Positions 42,878-52,977 are shown, counted from the first letter of the stretch. The stretch: DNA of 64,000 nt from Thalassotalea_A litorea (GCF_043642205.1 NZ_JBHZSG010000014.1:15292-79291), one strand, 5' to 3'. The notes: generated by a model not told the origin, from the letters alone. A program made the numbers and translations.

Positions 42878-44128
42878 ATGCTCGATTACTTTCTGATTTT
42901 CCTGGCGATATTGGCATTATTAAGCATCGTTTTTGAGGAAGTTACTCACATCAATAAAGCCAAGACGACGTTATTTTTCGGATGTGTCGCCTGGATGTTG
43001 TTATTCATTAACGCCGGTTCAAATACCGAACGTATCAACCACGACCTAGAAGAAAACCTATTGGAAATCGCCATACTCTGGTTGTTTCTCATGTCGACCA
43101 TGACCTTTGTTGCTTATCTCAATGCTCAGGGCGTGATTCAGGCGGCGATTCAAAAAATATTTCCCGCGCGTATCAGTCAACGCAAATTGATGCTAGCAAT
43201 CGCTGGCTTTGCCCTGATTCTCTCTTCCTTTTGCGACAATGTGACCGCCACTTTAGTATCACTGGCGCTACTGCAATCATTCGACTTACCGAGAGCGGTG
43301 AGAATAAAAATGGCAGTATTGGTCGTATTTGCAGTTAACTCAGGTGGCGTGGCATTAATCACTGGTGATGTCACCACCTTGATGATTTTTCTCGAAAAAC
43401 ATGTAGAGATATCACAATTATTAATGCTATTCGTACCCGCAATTATCAGCGTGTTGTTGCTGGCTTTAGTATTTAGCATAGGCGTTGAAGGCGACGTTAT
43501 TACCGAACAGGGCGAGCATAAATTCACTGCTGTTGAGCTAGTCATATCCGCAATCTTCATCAGCACAATATTGCTGACAATGGCGCTAAACATTCTTTAT
43601 GGTGTGCCACCGGTCCTCACGTTTCTGACCGGGTTGGCAACCATGTTTCTGGCCGGTCGGTTTATGCAAAAAGATCGTCGTCGCCCACCAATGCTCGACT
43701 ATATTCGCCGTATCGAATACGACACCCTGCTGTTCTTTTTAGGCATATTATTGCTGGTTGGGATGCTCAAGGAGATTGGTATTTTAACCTTGCTCGCTGA
43801 CGTCTATGCTCAGTTCAGCCCAGATGTTTCCAGCTACGTTGCGGGCATAGGTTCTGCCTTGGTGGATAATGTCCCGCTAACCGCAGCCCTGCTCAAAGCA
43901 CAACCGGAACTTAGCACCGCCCAATGGCTGTCATTAACCTATGCGGTTGGCGTTGGGGGTTCGTTATTAGTCATTGGTTCTGCTGCAGGCATCATCGCGA
44001 TGAGCAAGTTACCTGAACTAACATTTATGTCCTACTTAAAATATGCGCCAACACTGTTTCTCGCCTACACGGCCGGTTATGTAATTACCATGTGGCTAGC
44101 CAATGCGTTTTATGGCGCTGCCGCGTAA
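42878..44128 (+). CDS. nhaD: NhaD-type Na+/H+ antiporter
   Basis: This protein of 416 residues has about 11-12 membrane helices and the family polar motifs CDNVTATLVSLALL, VNSGGVALITGDVTTLM and SALVDNVPLTAALL. The last is repeated in inverted topology, as expected for ion transporter superfamily proteins. NhaD exports sodium in exchange for protons and is common in marine and alkaliphilic bacteria. The ATG at 42878 is chosen over a TTG 12 bases upstream; neither has a convincing ribosome site. Direct copies of the MITE flank it on both sides. Confidence 0.85.
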   Translation: MLDYFLIFLAILALLSIVFEEVTHINKAKTTLFFGCVAWMLLFINAGSNTERINHDLEENLLEIAILWLFLMSTMTFVAYLNAQGVIQAAIQKIFPARISQRKLMLAIAGFALILSSFCDNVTATLVSLALLQSFDLPRAVRIKMAVLVVFAVNSGGVALITGDVTTLMIFLEKHVEISQLLMLFVPAIISVLLLALVFSIGVEGDVITEQGEHKFTAVELVISAIFISTILLTMALNILYGVPPVLTFLTGLATMFLAGRFMQKDRRRPPMLDYIRRIEYDTLLFFLGILLLVGMLKEIGILTLLADVYAQFSPDVSSYVAGIGSALVDNVPLTAALLKAQPELSTAQWLSLTYAVGVGGSLLVIGSAAGIIAMSKLPELTFMSYLKYAPTLFLAYTAGYVITMWLANAFYGAAA

Positions 44129-44173
44129 AATTTGTCGCAAGGAATAGGATTTTTGCAGACATAATCTATAGTT

Positions 44174-44345
44174 ATACCAATCACATTAAATTATTGCTCA
44201 CTCAGTGAGTATTTAAAGGGTTTCAGGCAAGGCTTTGATTGCAGAGAATGGTTACTCCACATTCAAAATCAGCCAAAGAGAGTGTACCAGAGGCTCATTT
44301 ACGGCCCTAACTCTGAGTTGCGCACAAACTTGATGTGATTGCTAT
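44174..44345 (+). repeat. MITE-like element, copy 4 (internally deleted)
   Basis: Both termini are present (ATACCAATCACATTAA and ATGTGATTGCTAT), but the element is only about 172 bp because the central hairpin region is missing. It has the same orientation as copy 3, so NhaD is bracketed by direct repeats. The rest of the gap, 44346-44536, holds no gene I can support and presumably the acyltransferase promoter. Confidence 0.88.
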
Positions 44346-44536
44346 TAAACTACTCACTAGTTGTTTCGATGTGGTTTCCCACATTGCCAGTTTTTGGTGT
44401 TAAAGGACCTAACACGACTTTCCTTAAGTGTTTATTCAATGCAGTACAGCTTTGTAGACGTTTCTTTTCCCGTGTCTTTTTAAGGTTTCAGGGTCTGAAG
44501 GTCGCAAAATTTTAATACATATATTGCGAGAAACAC

Positions 44537-45622
44537 GTGACTAATAAATTAGATTCTTTGCAGGTGCTTCGTGCCCTGGCTGCGTTTGCGGTAGTATTCA
44601 GCCATATACCGATGATCAATCGCGGTGAATTTGGCGTCGATATTTTCTTTGTTGTGAGCGGATTTATTATTTGCTTTATCACCGAGCGCGATAGCGATAA
44701 TTTCATCCTAAAACGTATTTTCAGAGTTCTCCCCCTGTACTATGTCGGGACCATAGGTGTTTTTATGATTGGCACATATGTCCCTGCGCTGGTTTCATCG
44801 GAACCAGGATCTGGCATGGAACTCGTCAAGTCACTGTTATTTATTCCCTACCAAAATGCCAGCGGTGAAATCGCACCGGTATTAAAACTGGGCTGGACCT
44901 TAAATTATGAAATGTTCTTCTATGTGGTTTTTGCGTTAAGCCTGAGGTTATCAAAAATTCACGCCAGCTCTATCTGTGCGTGCCTGCTCGTTACCCTAAT
45001 CTGCATGGGGCAGTTATTGAATGTCGATAACCTGTTTTACCAGTTTTATACCGATACCATATTGTTAGAGTTTATCTACGGTATGGCAATCTATGCGTTA
45101 TGGAAAAACACCCATCACTGGCAGGTATCAAAAACGCTAAGCTATGTGTCTTTAGGGCTGACCCTTGCCGTTGTGTTATCGATGTTTTTCATTGACCGAA
45201 GTGGTGCCCGATTTATCTACTTTGGTCTGCCTTCGGTCGCGGTAGTAAGCTTAATGCTTTGGGGCGTTAAGAGCATTCGCTTCCCGCTGTGGCTAATTCT
45301 TCTCGGTGATGCCAGCTACTCCTTGTACCTGTTCCACCCGTATCTGGTTCATGGTGTCGACCGATTGCTATTTAGTATGGATACCCTAACGCCAGGCAGC
45401 GCGTTAGTGGCAACTTTAGTCGTTATTGCCTGCGGCTTATTATCGATCGTCTCCTTCTATGTCCTGGAAAAACGCAGCAACCTATGGCTACGAAATCGTT
45501 TTATACCACGTCGTCGCCCAACCCGTCCCGTGGTACCTCAATCGGCTACGACACCGACGATAAAACCATTAATACCAGGAAAAAATATTCCTACGCCATA
45601 TAACCCGTCTTTACGAAAATAA
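44537..45622 (+). CDS. Acyltransferase 3 family membrane protein
   Basis: This 361-residue protein has about 9-10 membrane helices. The N-terminal LDSLQVLRALAAFAVVFSHI carries the conserved R and H of the family, followed by FGVDIFFVVSGFII. The family O-acylates (acetyl, succinyl) surface polysaccharides such as O-antigen or exopolysaccharide. It starts with GTG and has a proline-rich cytoplasmic tail of about 35 residues. Its end overlaps the convergent bicupin gene by 32 bp. Confidence 0.85.
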   Translation: MTNKLDSLQVLRALAAFAVVFSHIPMINRGEFGVDIFFVVSGFIICFITERDSDNFILKRIFRVLPLYYVGTIGVFMIGTYVPALVSSEPGSGMELVKSLLFIPYQNASGEIAPVLKLGWTLNYEMFFYVVFALSLRLSKIHASSICACLLVTLICMGQLLNVDNLFYQFYTDTILLEFIYGMAIYALWKNTHHWQVSKTLSYVSLGLTLAVVLSMFFIDRSGARFIYFGLPSVAVVSLMLWGVKSIRFPLWLILLGDASYSLYLFHPYLVHGVDRLLFSMDTLTPGSALVATLVVIACGLLSIVSFYVLEKRSNLWLRNRFIPRRRPTRPVVPQSATTPTIKPLIPGKNIPTPYNPSLRK

Positions 45623-46241
45623 TGCAGCCTTTCTCAGAAAAAGGATTATGTTTTGAATAAGACGGGCTGCGCAGCCAGGTGCCTTTAGGATACTGACCAA
45701 ACTCATCCTCAAAGACCCCATCAACAACAAAGATTTCTTCACCGCCGGGATGCACATGTGGTTGAAAGTGCGTTCCGGGTTGCCAACGCACTAAAGCCGT
45801 GTGCTCCGTGCCGAATGAATGCAGTGGCATGACCGACAGACCATCAACTAAACCAGGTAACCAAGACTGACGGCCTGTTTCAATGCGGACCTGAGCTGTG
45901 TCGCCAGATTGAAACTGGTTTAATTTCACGAATAACTCGCAGCCAAGCGGGCTTTTCGGAGCATGGGAACTGCCAGGAGGATTGCGAAAATATGTCCCTT
46001 TCGGGTACTGACCATGTTCGTCTTCAAAAACGCCATCGAGAACAAAAATTTCCTCGCCATAAGGGTGAGGGTGAGCTGCGAATGCGGTATCTTTATCGTA
46101 TTTCACCACGCTTGTGGTTATACCACTTTCTGCGCCTTCGCGCTCCAGTTTCTTGCGATATACGCCCTTAGCCGGCGACGGCTCCCACTCTATTTCCGTG
46201 GTATTGATGGCAAGACGAATACTGCGATCTAAATTCAACAA
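45591..46241 (-). CDS. Bicupin protein with duplicated ChrR-like cupin
   Basis: This 216-residue protein has two cupin halves with near-identical motifs: HPHPYGEEIFVLDGVFEDE and HVHPGGEEIFVVDGVFEDE, each followed by a GQYPKGT block. It is an internal tandem duplication with two likely metal sites. Similar anti-sigma-factor-type cupins (ChrR-like) bind zinc and some have thioredoxin-like or dioxygenase roles; the function here is unknown. It starts with TTG behind AGAGGA, and no ATG exists early in the frame. Confidence 0.78.
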   Translation of the reverse strand: MLNLDRSIRLAINTTEIEWEPSPAKGVYRKKLEREGAESGITTSVVKYDKDTAFAAHPHPYGEEIFVLDGVFEDEHGQYPKGTYFRNPPGSSHAPKSPLGCELFVKLNQFQSGDTAQVRIETGRQSWLPGLVDGLSVMPLHSFGTEHTALVRWQPGTHFQPHVHPGGEEIFVVDGVFEDEFGQYPKGTWLRSPSYSKHNPFSEKGCIIFVKTGYMA

Positions 46242-46615
46242 AAAACGTTCCTCTTAATTCTTAAATTTACACATTGTCCAGATTGAAACAAGCCAATACG
46301 GATGCAAGGGCGGATTCGTTCATGCAACAACTCAGCTCATATATTCTTGGCGAATCGCCCCGCAGCCTCATCTTACAACGATCTGGAATCATTTCGTAAC
46401 ACTATTGCCAGAGGATGACCGACAAATCAATTTACAAATTATAATGGATGGGATAAAACAGTTGATTAATCAAATCCCCTTACCATCATACGTTGTACTA
46501 ATTAGGCAATAAAAATTAGACAATAAAAAATCTGGTCCCTAACGGGTAGCCGGGATAAGGGATAAAACACAAAGATATGTGTCCGAATTTTACGCGAAAT
46601 AGAACAGGAAGAGAT
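46242..46615. other. Gap between bicupin and dcp genes
   Basis: The 374 bases form a divergent promoter region between the bicupin gene (reverse) and dcp (forward). I see no convincing gene, RNA or repeat in it. Confidence 0.4.
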
Positions 46616-48790
46616 ATGAAAAAGCATCTTTTAACGCCCATTGCTCTGGCAATCGCTCTGGCCGGTTGCCAATCTGAGAATAAAGAACAGACCAATACGC
46701 AAGCCGCTGCCCAGCAGCAAGTTGCAGAAAATACAGATAGTCAGGAACTGAGCAACCCGTTCTATTCGGAATATGACACACAGTTTGGCATCGCCCCGTT
46801 TGAAAAAATCAAAACCGAACACTACATGCCAGCTCTGGAAAAAGGCATCGAAGAACAAAAATCTGAGATCCTGGCCATTGCCAATAGCAGTGAAGCTCCA
46901 ACGTTTGAAAATACCATTGAGGCGATGGAAAAAAGTGGTGAGCTGTTAACCAAAGTTACGAACGTGTTTTATGGTTTAATTGGCTCGATGTCAACGCCTG
47001 AAATGCAGGCGATTTCTAAAGAGGTATCACCAAAGTTATCAAAACTGTCCGATGATGTTTACCTCAATGAAGATTTGTTCAAGCGTGTAAAAACGGTTTA
47101 TGAGCAAAAAGATGCCTTGGACTTAAACACCGAACAAAACACCCTGCTAGAGAAAACCTACAAAGGATTTGTTCGTGGTGGTGCTAACTTAAACGCTGAC
47201 GATAAAGCTACATTACGAGATTTGAATGAGCAACTTTCCAAGTTGAGTATTCAGTTTGGTGAAAACCTATTAAATGAAACCAATGACTTTGAACTGGTTA
47301 TCGACGATAAAGCTGACCTTGCCGGCCTGCCGGAAGGCATAGTCGCCGCAGCCGCAAAAACGGCAGCGGACAGAGGACACGAAGGTAAGTGGGTATTTAC
47401 CACCCATCGTCCAAGCTTCTACCCGTTTTTAACCTACTCGACCAATCGCGAATTGCGTGAACAGTTATTTTACGCTTATACCCACCGTGGCGATAACGAC
47501 AATGCCAATGATAACAAGAAAATCGCCGCGAAAATGGCATCTCTTCGTTATCAACGAGCTCAGGTTCTAGGTTATGACACTCACGCGCACTATGTGCTTG
47601 AAAATGCGATGGCCAAAACTCCGGAAAATGTGTACGGATTGCTCGATAAAGTGTGGCCGGCATCACTTGCTCGCGCCAAGCAGGAAGTTGCTGACATGCA
47701 AACTTTTGCAGAATCTGAAGGTGCCGATTTCAAACTGGAAGCCTGGGACTGGTGGTATTATTCCGAGAAAGTGCGTAAGCAAAAATACGATCTGGATGAA
47801 GAAGCCACCAAGCCGTATTTCTCTTTAGAAAACACCATGCAGGGCGTTTTCTACACCGCAGAGAAGCTGTGGGGGGTAACGTTTAAAGAACGCAATGATC
47901 TACCCAAATATCACCCGGATGTAACCACCTACGAAATGTTCGACAAAGACGGTTCGTCTGTTGGTGTTTACATGACCGACTTTTATGTGCGCGCTTCAAA
48001 GCGTGGTGGCGCTTGGATGAGTTCGTTCCGTAAACAGTACAAAATGTATGGCGAAGACGTAAAACCGATTATCTATAACGTGCTGAACTACCCTGCACCG
48101 ATTGGTGATGAACCCGTATTACTTACCTTCGATCAGGCATCTACCCTATTCCATGAATTTGGTCATGCCATCCAGGGCTTATTATCAGATGGCTACTATC
48201 GTTCACTAACCGGGACGGCTTTGCCTCGCGATTACGTAGAATATCCCTCACAGGTAATGGAAAACTGGATGACAGAGCCACAAGTGTTAGCGCAATTTGC
48301 CAAGCACTATGAAACTGGTGAAGTGATCCCGATGGAAATGGTTGAGAAAATTCAGGCATCCGGCAAATTCAACCAAGGCTTTGCGACCACAGAATATATG
48401 GCCGCCGCCCTTCTTGATCTGAAATGGCACACCCTAGAAACCGCTGATGAGCAAGATGCGGATAAATTTGAAACAGCGGCGATGACTGATATTGGTTTAA
48501 TCGACGAAATCGTGCCTCGTTATCGTACCACCTATTTCTCACACATCTTCGCAGGTGGTTACTCTTCAGGTTACTACGGTTATATCTGGTCAAATATCTT
48601 TGATGCAGATACCTGGAAAGTCTTTGAGGAGAAGGGTATTTTTGATCAAGACACGGCAACCTCTTATCGTAAAAATGTGCTTGAATCCGGTGGTACCGAA
48701 GATCCGATGATCATGTACAAGCGTTTTCGTGGTCAGGAACCAGACCCGATTCATTTGTTAGAGCGTCGTGGCTTAATCTCGCCAAAATAA
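46616..48790 (+). CDS. dcp: M3-family peptidyl-dipeptidase Dcp, lipoprotein
   Basis: This protein of 724 residues starts from the ATG at 46616 behind AGGAAGAG; an upstream ATG at 46577 would hide the signal. A lipoprotein signal ends LAGC. The zinc motif is HEFGH at 513-517 in STLFHEFGHAIQG, with the downstream Dcp-style ending FAGGYSSGYYGYIW. It removes C-terminal dipeptides from oligopeptides in the periplasm or at the envelope. Unlike the cytoplasmic Dcp of E. coli it carries a lipid anchor. A strong terminator follows. Confidence 0.92.
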   Translation: MKKHLLTPIALAIALAGCQSENKEQTNTQAAAQQQVAENTDSQELSNPFYSEYDTQFGIAPFEKIKTEHYMPALEKGIEEQKSEILAIANSSEAPTFENTIEAMEKSGELLTKVTNVFYGLIGSMSTPEMQAISKEVSPKLSKLSDDVYLNEDLFKRVKTVYEQKDALDLNTEQNTLLEKTYKGFVRGGANLNADDKATLRDLNEQLSKLSIQFGENLLNETNDFELVIDDKADLAGLPEGIVAAAAKTAADRGHEGKWVFTTHRPSFYPFLTYSTNRELREQLFYAYTHRGDNDNANDNKKIAAKMASLRYQRAQVLGYDTHAHYVLENAMAKTPENVYGLLDKVWPASLARAKQEVADMQTFAESEGADFKLEAWDWWYYSEKVRKQKYDLDEEATKPYFSLENTMQGVFYTAEKLWGVTFKERNDLPKYHPDVTTYEMFDKDGSSVGVYMTDFYVRASKRGGAWMSSFRKQYKMYGEDVKPIIYNVLNYPAPIGDEPVLLTFDQASTLFHEFGHAIQGLLSDGYYRSLTGTALPRDYVEYPSQVMENWMTEPQVLAQFAKHYETGEVIPMEMVEKIQASGKFNQGFATTEYMAAALLDLKWHTLETADEQDADKFETAAMTDIGLIDEIVPRYRTTYFSHIFAGGYSSGYYGYIWSNIFDADTWKVFEEKGIFDQDTATSYRKNVLESGGTEDPMIMYKRFRGQEPDPIHLLERRGLISPK

Positions 48791-48810
48791 CCCTAGATTT
48801 ACCTTTGACA

Positions 48811-48836
48811 AAGCCGGCATCATGCCGGCTTTTTTC
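48811..48836 (+). terminator. Rho-independent terminator of dcp
   Basis: Stem AGCCGGC/GCCGGCT (extendable to 9 bp) is followed by six T residues, 20 bp after the stop. Confidence 0.92.
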
Positions 48837-48904
48837 TTGCTCAAAAGCCTGTTATCCCCTAGGCTTTAGCCCACATAACCATTTAAATTTAGTATCTGGT
48901 TTCA

Positions 48905-50302
48905 ATGAGTAGTAAGAAGTCAGAACAAACATGTAGACGTCCTGTTTTAGTGATAAGTTCACAGGCTCAATTTTGTGACATTAAATTACTATTACCTGAA
49001 TGGTTTTGCCTGCATTGTGATAAAACCGAATTAACCCGAGTCGTTAGGTCTATCCAAAAATTTGACATTAACGTCATTATTCTCACTTTCGACTCAATTC
49101 CCCAACGACTTCTGGATTCACTGGCTAAAATCGCACAGCAACATCCGGCATTAAAATGGATAGCAATATTAAGTGCCGAACAATTACAAAATACGCGAAC
49201 GTCACCGATACTCCCTAAATTTTTTTATGATTACCATCACTTTCCAATAGACCCTGACAGGCTGAACCATACTATAGGTCACGCCAGCGGTCTTGCTAAT
49301 ATGCAAGTTTCAAGACCAATGGCGCAAACCATCAGCTCACCACTAGATGCGATCATTGGTCATTCTGGCGTGATTAAAACGTTTAAACAGCAGATTGAAT
49401 TGGTTGCTAAAGTAGACTCTTGTGTACTAATTACGGGTGAAACAGGTACCGGCAAAGACCTGGCAGCACTGACGATTCATAAGCTATCTAGCCGGGCCTG
49501 TAAGCCTTTTATTAACATCAATTGCGCAGCCTTTCCGGAACATTTAATTCAATCGGAATTATTTGGTCATGAAAAAGGCGCTTTTACTGGCGCGGTGAAT
49601 CAGCACATCGGCAAAATTGAACAGGCTGAAGGGGGCACCTTATTTTTGAACGAGATTGGAGACTTACCAATATCACTTCAAGCTGTATTACTTAAGTTTT
49701 TGGATGATCAATGTATCGAGCGAATCGGGGGCACAAAATGCTTCAGAATAGATTGCCGAATTATCGCGGCTACACATGTTGATTTAACAACGAAGATAGA
49801 ACAAAACCTGTTTCGCGATGATTTATATTATCGCCTCAACACGCTCCCCCTTTACGCGCCGCCTCTAAGGAAAAGAAAAAACGACATTGTTTTACTTGGG
49901 CAAAAATTTTGTGACGATATTGCCAGAGAAAATGGTACACCGGTTAAAACACTGTCATTAAATCAAGATGCGATAAATTACTCATGGCCGGGCAATATTC
50001 GTGAACTTAAAAGCTACGTTATTCGAACCGCGCTTCTAAATGATACTGACACTTTGAAAAGCTTTTTTCATGAAAATCTATCTACTAATAAGAAACACAA
50101 GCAAACCGAGTCGATTAAACCGGTACATGATTGCAAGCGTACCGGAAATTCAATAAAAACGCGTTCTGGTATTGATAAAAAAACGTTAATAGATGCGATA
50201 AAAGTTAACCATTACAATATCTCTGCAACGGCCAGAAGCTTGAACATTTCCAGAACAACCTGTTACCGTTTAATGAAAAAATGCAATATTAAAATATCGT
50301 AA
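48905..50302 (+). CDS. Sigma-54-dependent activator, VpsR-like, with altered Walker B
   Basis: This 465-residue protein has an N-terminal receiver-like region (about 10-130) without a clear phospho-acceptor context. The AAA+ domain has Walker A GETGTGKD, the sigma-54 contact loop GAFTGA in LFGHEKGAFTGAV, and RDDLYYRLNTLPL. It ends in a Fis-type HTH (SATARSLNISRTTCYRLMKK). Walker B reads LFLNEIGD, with Asn249 replacing the usual catalytic Asp, so ATP hydrolysis may be weak. VpsR-type regulators control exopolysaccharide and biofilm genes. A sigma-54 promoter lies 163 bp downstream, before the secreted protein gene, its most likely target. Confidence 0.85.
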   Translation: MSSKKSEQTCRRPVLVISSQAQFCDIKLLLPEWFCLHCDKTELTRVVRSIQKFDINVIILTFDSIPQRLLDSLAKIAQQHPALKWIAILSAEQLQNTRTSPILPKFFYDYHHFPIDPDRLNHTIGHASGLANMQVSRPMAQTISSPLDAIIGHSGVIKTFKQQIELVAKVDSCVLITGETGTGKDLAALTIHKLSSRACKPFININCAAFPEHLIQSELFGHEKGAFTGAVNQHIGKIEQAEGGTLFLNEIGDLPISLQAVLLKFLDDQCIERIGGTKCFRIDCRIIAATHVDLTTKIEQNLFRDDLYYRLNTLPLYAPPLRKRKNDIVLLGQKFCDDIARENGTPVKTLSLNQDAINYSWPGNIRELKSYVIRTALLNDTDTLKSFFHENLSTNKKHKQTESIKPVHDCKRTGNSIKTRSGIDKKTLIDAIKVNHYNISATARSLNISRTTCYRLMKKCNIKIS

Positions 50303-50464
50303 AATCAATATCCTGCAACAGTGTTACAACCTGTCACCTAATTCGCAAACCCGAAAATGTAATGGAATACAGATTGTTATCGACAAAACTGTAACTCTGT
50401 TTATCGTTCAGACGCTTCCAGCAGCGACGCAAAAAAAATAGCACGTACAATCATGAAGTTAACT

Positions 50465-50481
50465 TTGGTACAGACTTTGCT
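50465..50481 (+). promoter_or_regulatory. Sigma-54 (-24/-12) promoter
   Basis: TTGGTACAGACTTTGCT matches the consensus TTGGCACGnnnnTTGCW with the invariant GG and GC exactly ten bases apart. It lies about 90 bp upstream of the 50572 start codon and directly downstream of a sigma-54 activator gene. Confidence 0.75.
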
Positions 50482-50571
50482 TACTGAATCACCGGTATGT
50501 ACACAGCCCTGATAAAGTGGTCTGGGGCTGGATTTTAACTCAATTTACCATACCTAAGCAAAGGTAGTCTC

Positions 50572-52947
50572 ATGAAATTTCCTCAGTATCCAACGTTTTG
50601 GTTCATGTCCCGTATACCATTAATCTGGGCGATAACTTTGGCAGGGATTTTAACCCTGAATGATGCACGCGCTGATTTTTTCCCTCAATTAAATGAGCAG
50701 GCCTGTTTGGCCGATTATTCTGGAAAGAATCTCACCTGTACCGCTAATGATATTCAAGTTAGTCAGGTCACCAATATTCGAGATACTCAGGGAAATACGA
50801 ATGTCGAGTGTTCTCTGGGCGAATTTGTCACCATCATTGCAGACGTTACTGTCGTTACGACTGCCAATGAACGTTACGGTTATGGGATCTGGTTGCCGGA
50901 GGGTGCGTATAGCGCCAAAGACCGAAATACCGACAACAGTTGTTCCGTGTTAATTGGTGATACTAATGGTCCCGGGGTTGCGATAGATGATGATGTTTGT
51001 GCGGATATTAGTAAGGCATCTGGCTTTAGTGCTACCCATGAATACCTGGGCGCCGAGTTAACCCTATTCTGTCGAGATGATGACAATAGCGAAAAGCTTG
51101 ATTTCAATTATTGCGCGTCATGGAATCAAAAGGAGCAGGATGCAGGTACCTGTGATGCTACCACCCCAACCCCTGCAGGCTCACCATCGAAGTGTCGCTG
51201 TGACTCCTTTGATATTGACGTATTCATCAAGCCGCCTTCGCCAACGCTAAGCAAAACGCTTGTCGGTGTGAATGAATATGATGAACCCGGCGGTGAATTT
51301 ACGTTCGATATCAGCTTTGAAAATACCAGTGATACCAGTTCAATTTTTATTGAACGTCTTGAAGACGTTATCGATCTTGAACAAGATGGCACCTTCGAAA
51401 CTACACTGGACCTATGGGGTACACCAACGGTAGTAGACGGTTCGACTTCAGATGGCGTGTATTTAACAGCGTCCGACTGTCCTTCTGGGACTCCCTTTGA
51501 AGTGGCTCCTAATGCCAAATACGAATGTCAGATCAAAGTTCACGTGGTGGGGAAAACTGTAGATCCTAGCCCGGAAATTTATGATGATGTCATTAAGGCG
51601 GTGTTAAAGGATAAAAATGATTCTGCCGTTGGAGATGGTTCAGAGTGTCCTAGTGGATTAGCCGCCACTGACGGTGATAACTGTAGTCAAATCAAAACCG
51701 TACAAATTAACAATGTGGATCCGCGTATCAGCGTTGATAAAACCGTGGTTCCCGATGCGATCACAGAATCAACGTCAGGGACAAACGTGGATTATACGGT
51801 CACAATAACCAATGAACAGTATACCGACGATTCAAACACTGTCGAACTTTTTGAAAGTGTCGATATTACCGAAATATTAGACGCTGTAGCTCCAGTCAAC
51901 ACGACGACATATCCGGCAGGAACAGATATCGCTGGCGATTCTGATTGCCAGGTAGGCACTACGCTCGCACCTGGGGCATCATGTGACTTTACCTATACAA
52001 TGCAATTATCGGGCAATAACACGGATTATATTAGTAATCAGGTCACGGTAAAAGCTAAGGACGACGAACAAAACGAAGTCATGGCCAGCGATACCGCAAC
52101 GGTGACTTTCACTAACTCACCAGGCATGATTAAGGTTGTGAAAACGGCGGATGATACATCGATCCCCGAATCAGGGCAAGATGTCATCTTTACCTTTGAT
52201 ATTACCAATACTTCTGCGGTAGACACTTTAACGCTCACCGAACTAACTGATACAGTCTTTGGAACGATTTTTGACAGTGCCGAATACAACGATTCCAATG
52301 AAGATTTAACCGTTTCACCACCTGACACCTGCAACTTATATGGTATCGTTCTAACTCCAGGCCAATCGGTTTCGTGTACCATTGTTGAAACTTTGCAGGG
52401 TGAACCGGGGGCGCCACATACCAACCTAGCAACTGTGAAAGCCAATACTGATGATACAATACCATGTGATCAGGGTGAGCAAGGTCCATGCTATCAGGAA
52501 GTGATGGATGACGATGGTGAAACGGTCAACTTTGAAAATGAACCCGCGGATGCCACTCTGGATGTTGAAATTGCCACCACATTATTTGTTACTATAACCA
52601 ATAATTCAGATTATGAAGCTGTTAACCTGACTAAGTTACAGTTCCTGGGACAAGACATCACCACCAATAACACTGCCAATTATCGTCTATTAAATGACGG
52701 TGGCACTTTTAATTCCTTGAGCTTTAACACGTGCGATCAACCGAGCATTGCTTCACCAGTTCCAATTGCAGCCGGTGGTACCTATACCTGTGCGTTTACC
52801 GTCGAGCTTATTGATAATGGCACTGTAGACAACGTGCTTCGCAGTAACGCGACGGGCGGCTTGGAAATTGACGTTGTTGATCCCGAAGGAGGTCCTGCAG
52901 ATACGGAGAGTATCAAAGCGACGGTGCAACTCGTGCCACTGCCATAA
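50572..52947 (+). CDS. Large secreted repeat protein (DUF11-like beta-sandwich repeats)
   Basis: This 791-residue protein has a signal peptide (IWAITLAGILTLNDARA). An N-terminal cysteine-containing domain of about 190 residues is followed by repeated modules of about 110-130 residues, with phrases such as SVDKTVVPDAITESTSGTNV, KVVKTADDTSIPESGQD and SVSCTIVETLQGEPG. Each resembles the DUF11/conserved-repeat type found in adhesins and surface-layer proteins. No enzyme motif is seen. The C-terminus ends without a visible sorting signal. A sigma-54 promoter precedes it and a terminator follows, so it is probably a single regulated unit linked to surface or biofilm functions. Confidence 0.75.
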   Translation: MKFPQYPTFWFMSRIPLIWAITLAGILTLNDARADFFPQLNEQACLADYSGKNLTCTANDIQVSQVTNIRDTQGNTNVECSLGEFVTIIADVTVVTTANERYGYGIWLPEGAYSAKDRNTDNSCSVLIGDTNGPGVAIDDDVCADISKASGFSATHEYLGAELTLFCRDDDNSEKLDFNYCASWNQKEQDAGTCDATTPTPAGSPSKCRCDSFDIDVFIKPPSPTLSKTLVGVNEYDEPGGEFTFDISFENTSDTSSIFIERLEDVIDLEQDGTFETTLDLWGTPTVVDGSTSDGVYLTASDCPSGTPFEVAPNAKYECQIKVHVVGKTVDPSPEIYDDVIKAVLKDKNDSAVGDGSECPSGLAATDGDNCSQIKTVQINNVDPRISVDKTVVPDAITESTSGTNVDYTVTITNEQYTDDSNTVELFESVDITEILDAVAPVNTTTYPAGTDIAGDSDCQVGTTLAPGASCDFTYTMQLSGNNTDYISNQVTVKAKDDEQNEVMASDTATVTFTNSPGMIKVVKTADDTSIPESGQDVIFTFDITNTSAVDTLTLTELTDTVFGTIFDSAEYNDSNEDLTVSPPDTCNLYGIVLTPGQSVSCTIVETLQGEPGAPHTNLATVKANTDDTIPCDQGEQGPCYQEVMDDDGETVNFENEPADATLDVEIATTLFVTITNNSDYEAVNLTKLQFLGQDITTNNTANYRLLNDGGTFNSLSFNTCDQPSIASPVPIAAGGTYTCAFTVELIDNGTVDNVLRSNATGGLEIDVVDPEGGPADTESIKATVQLVPLP

Positions 52948-52977
52948 TTGGCTATTGGTCTTCCTGCCTTTGACAAA

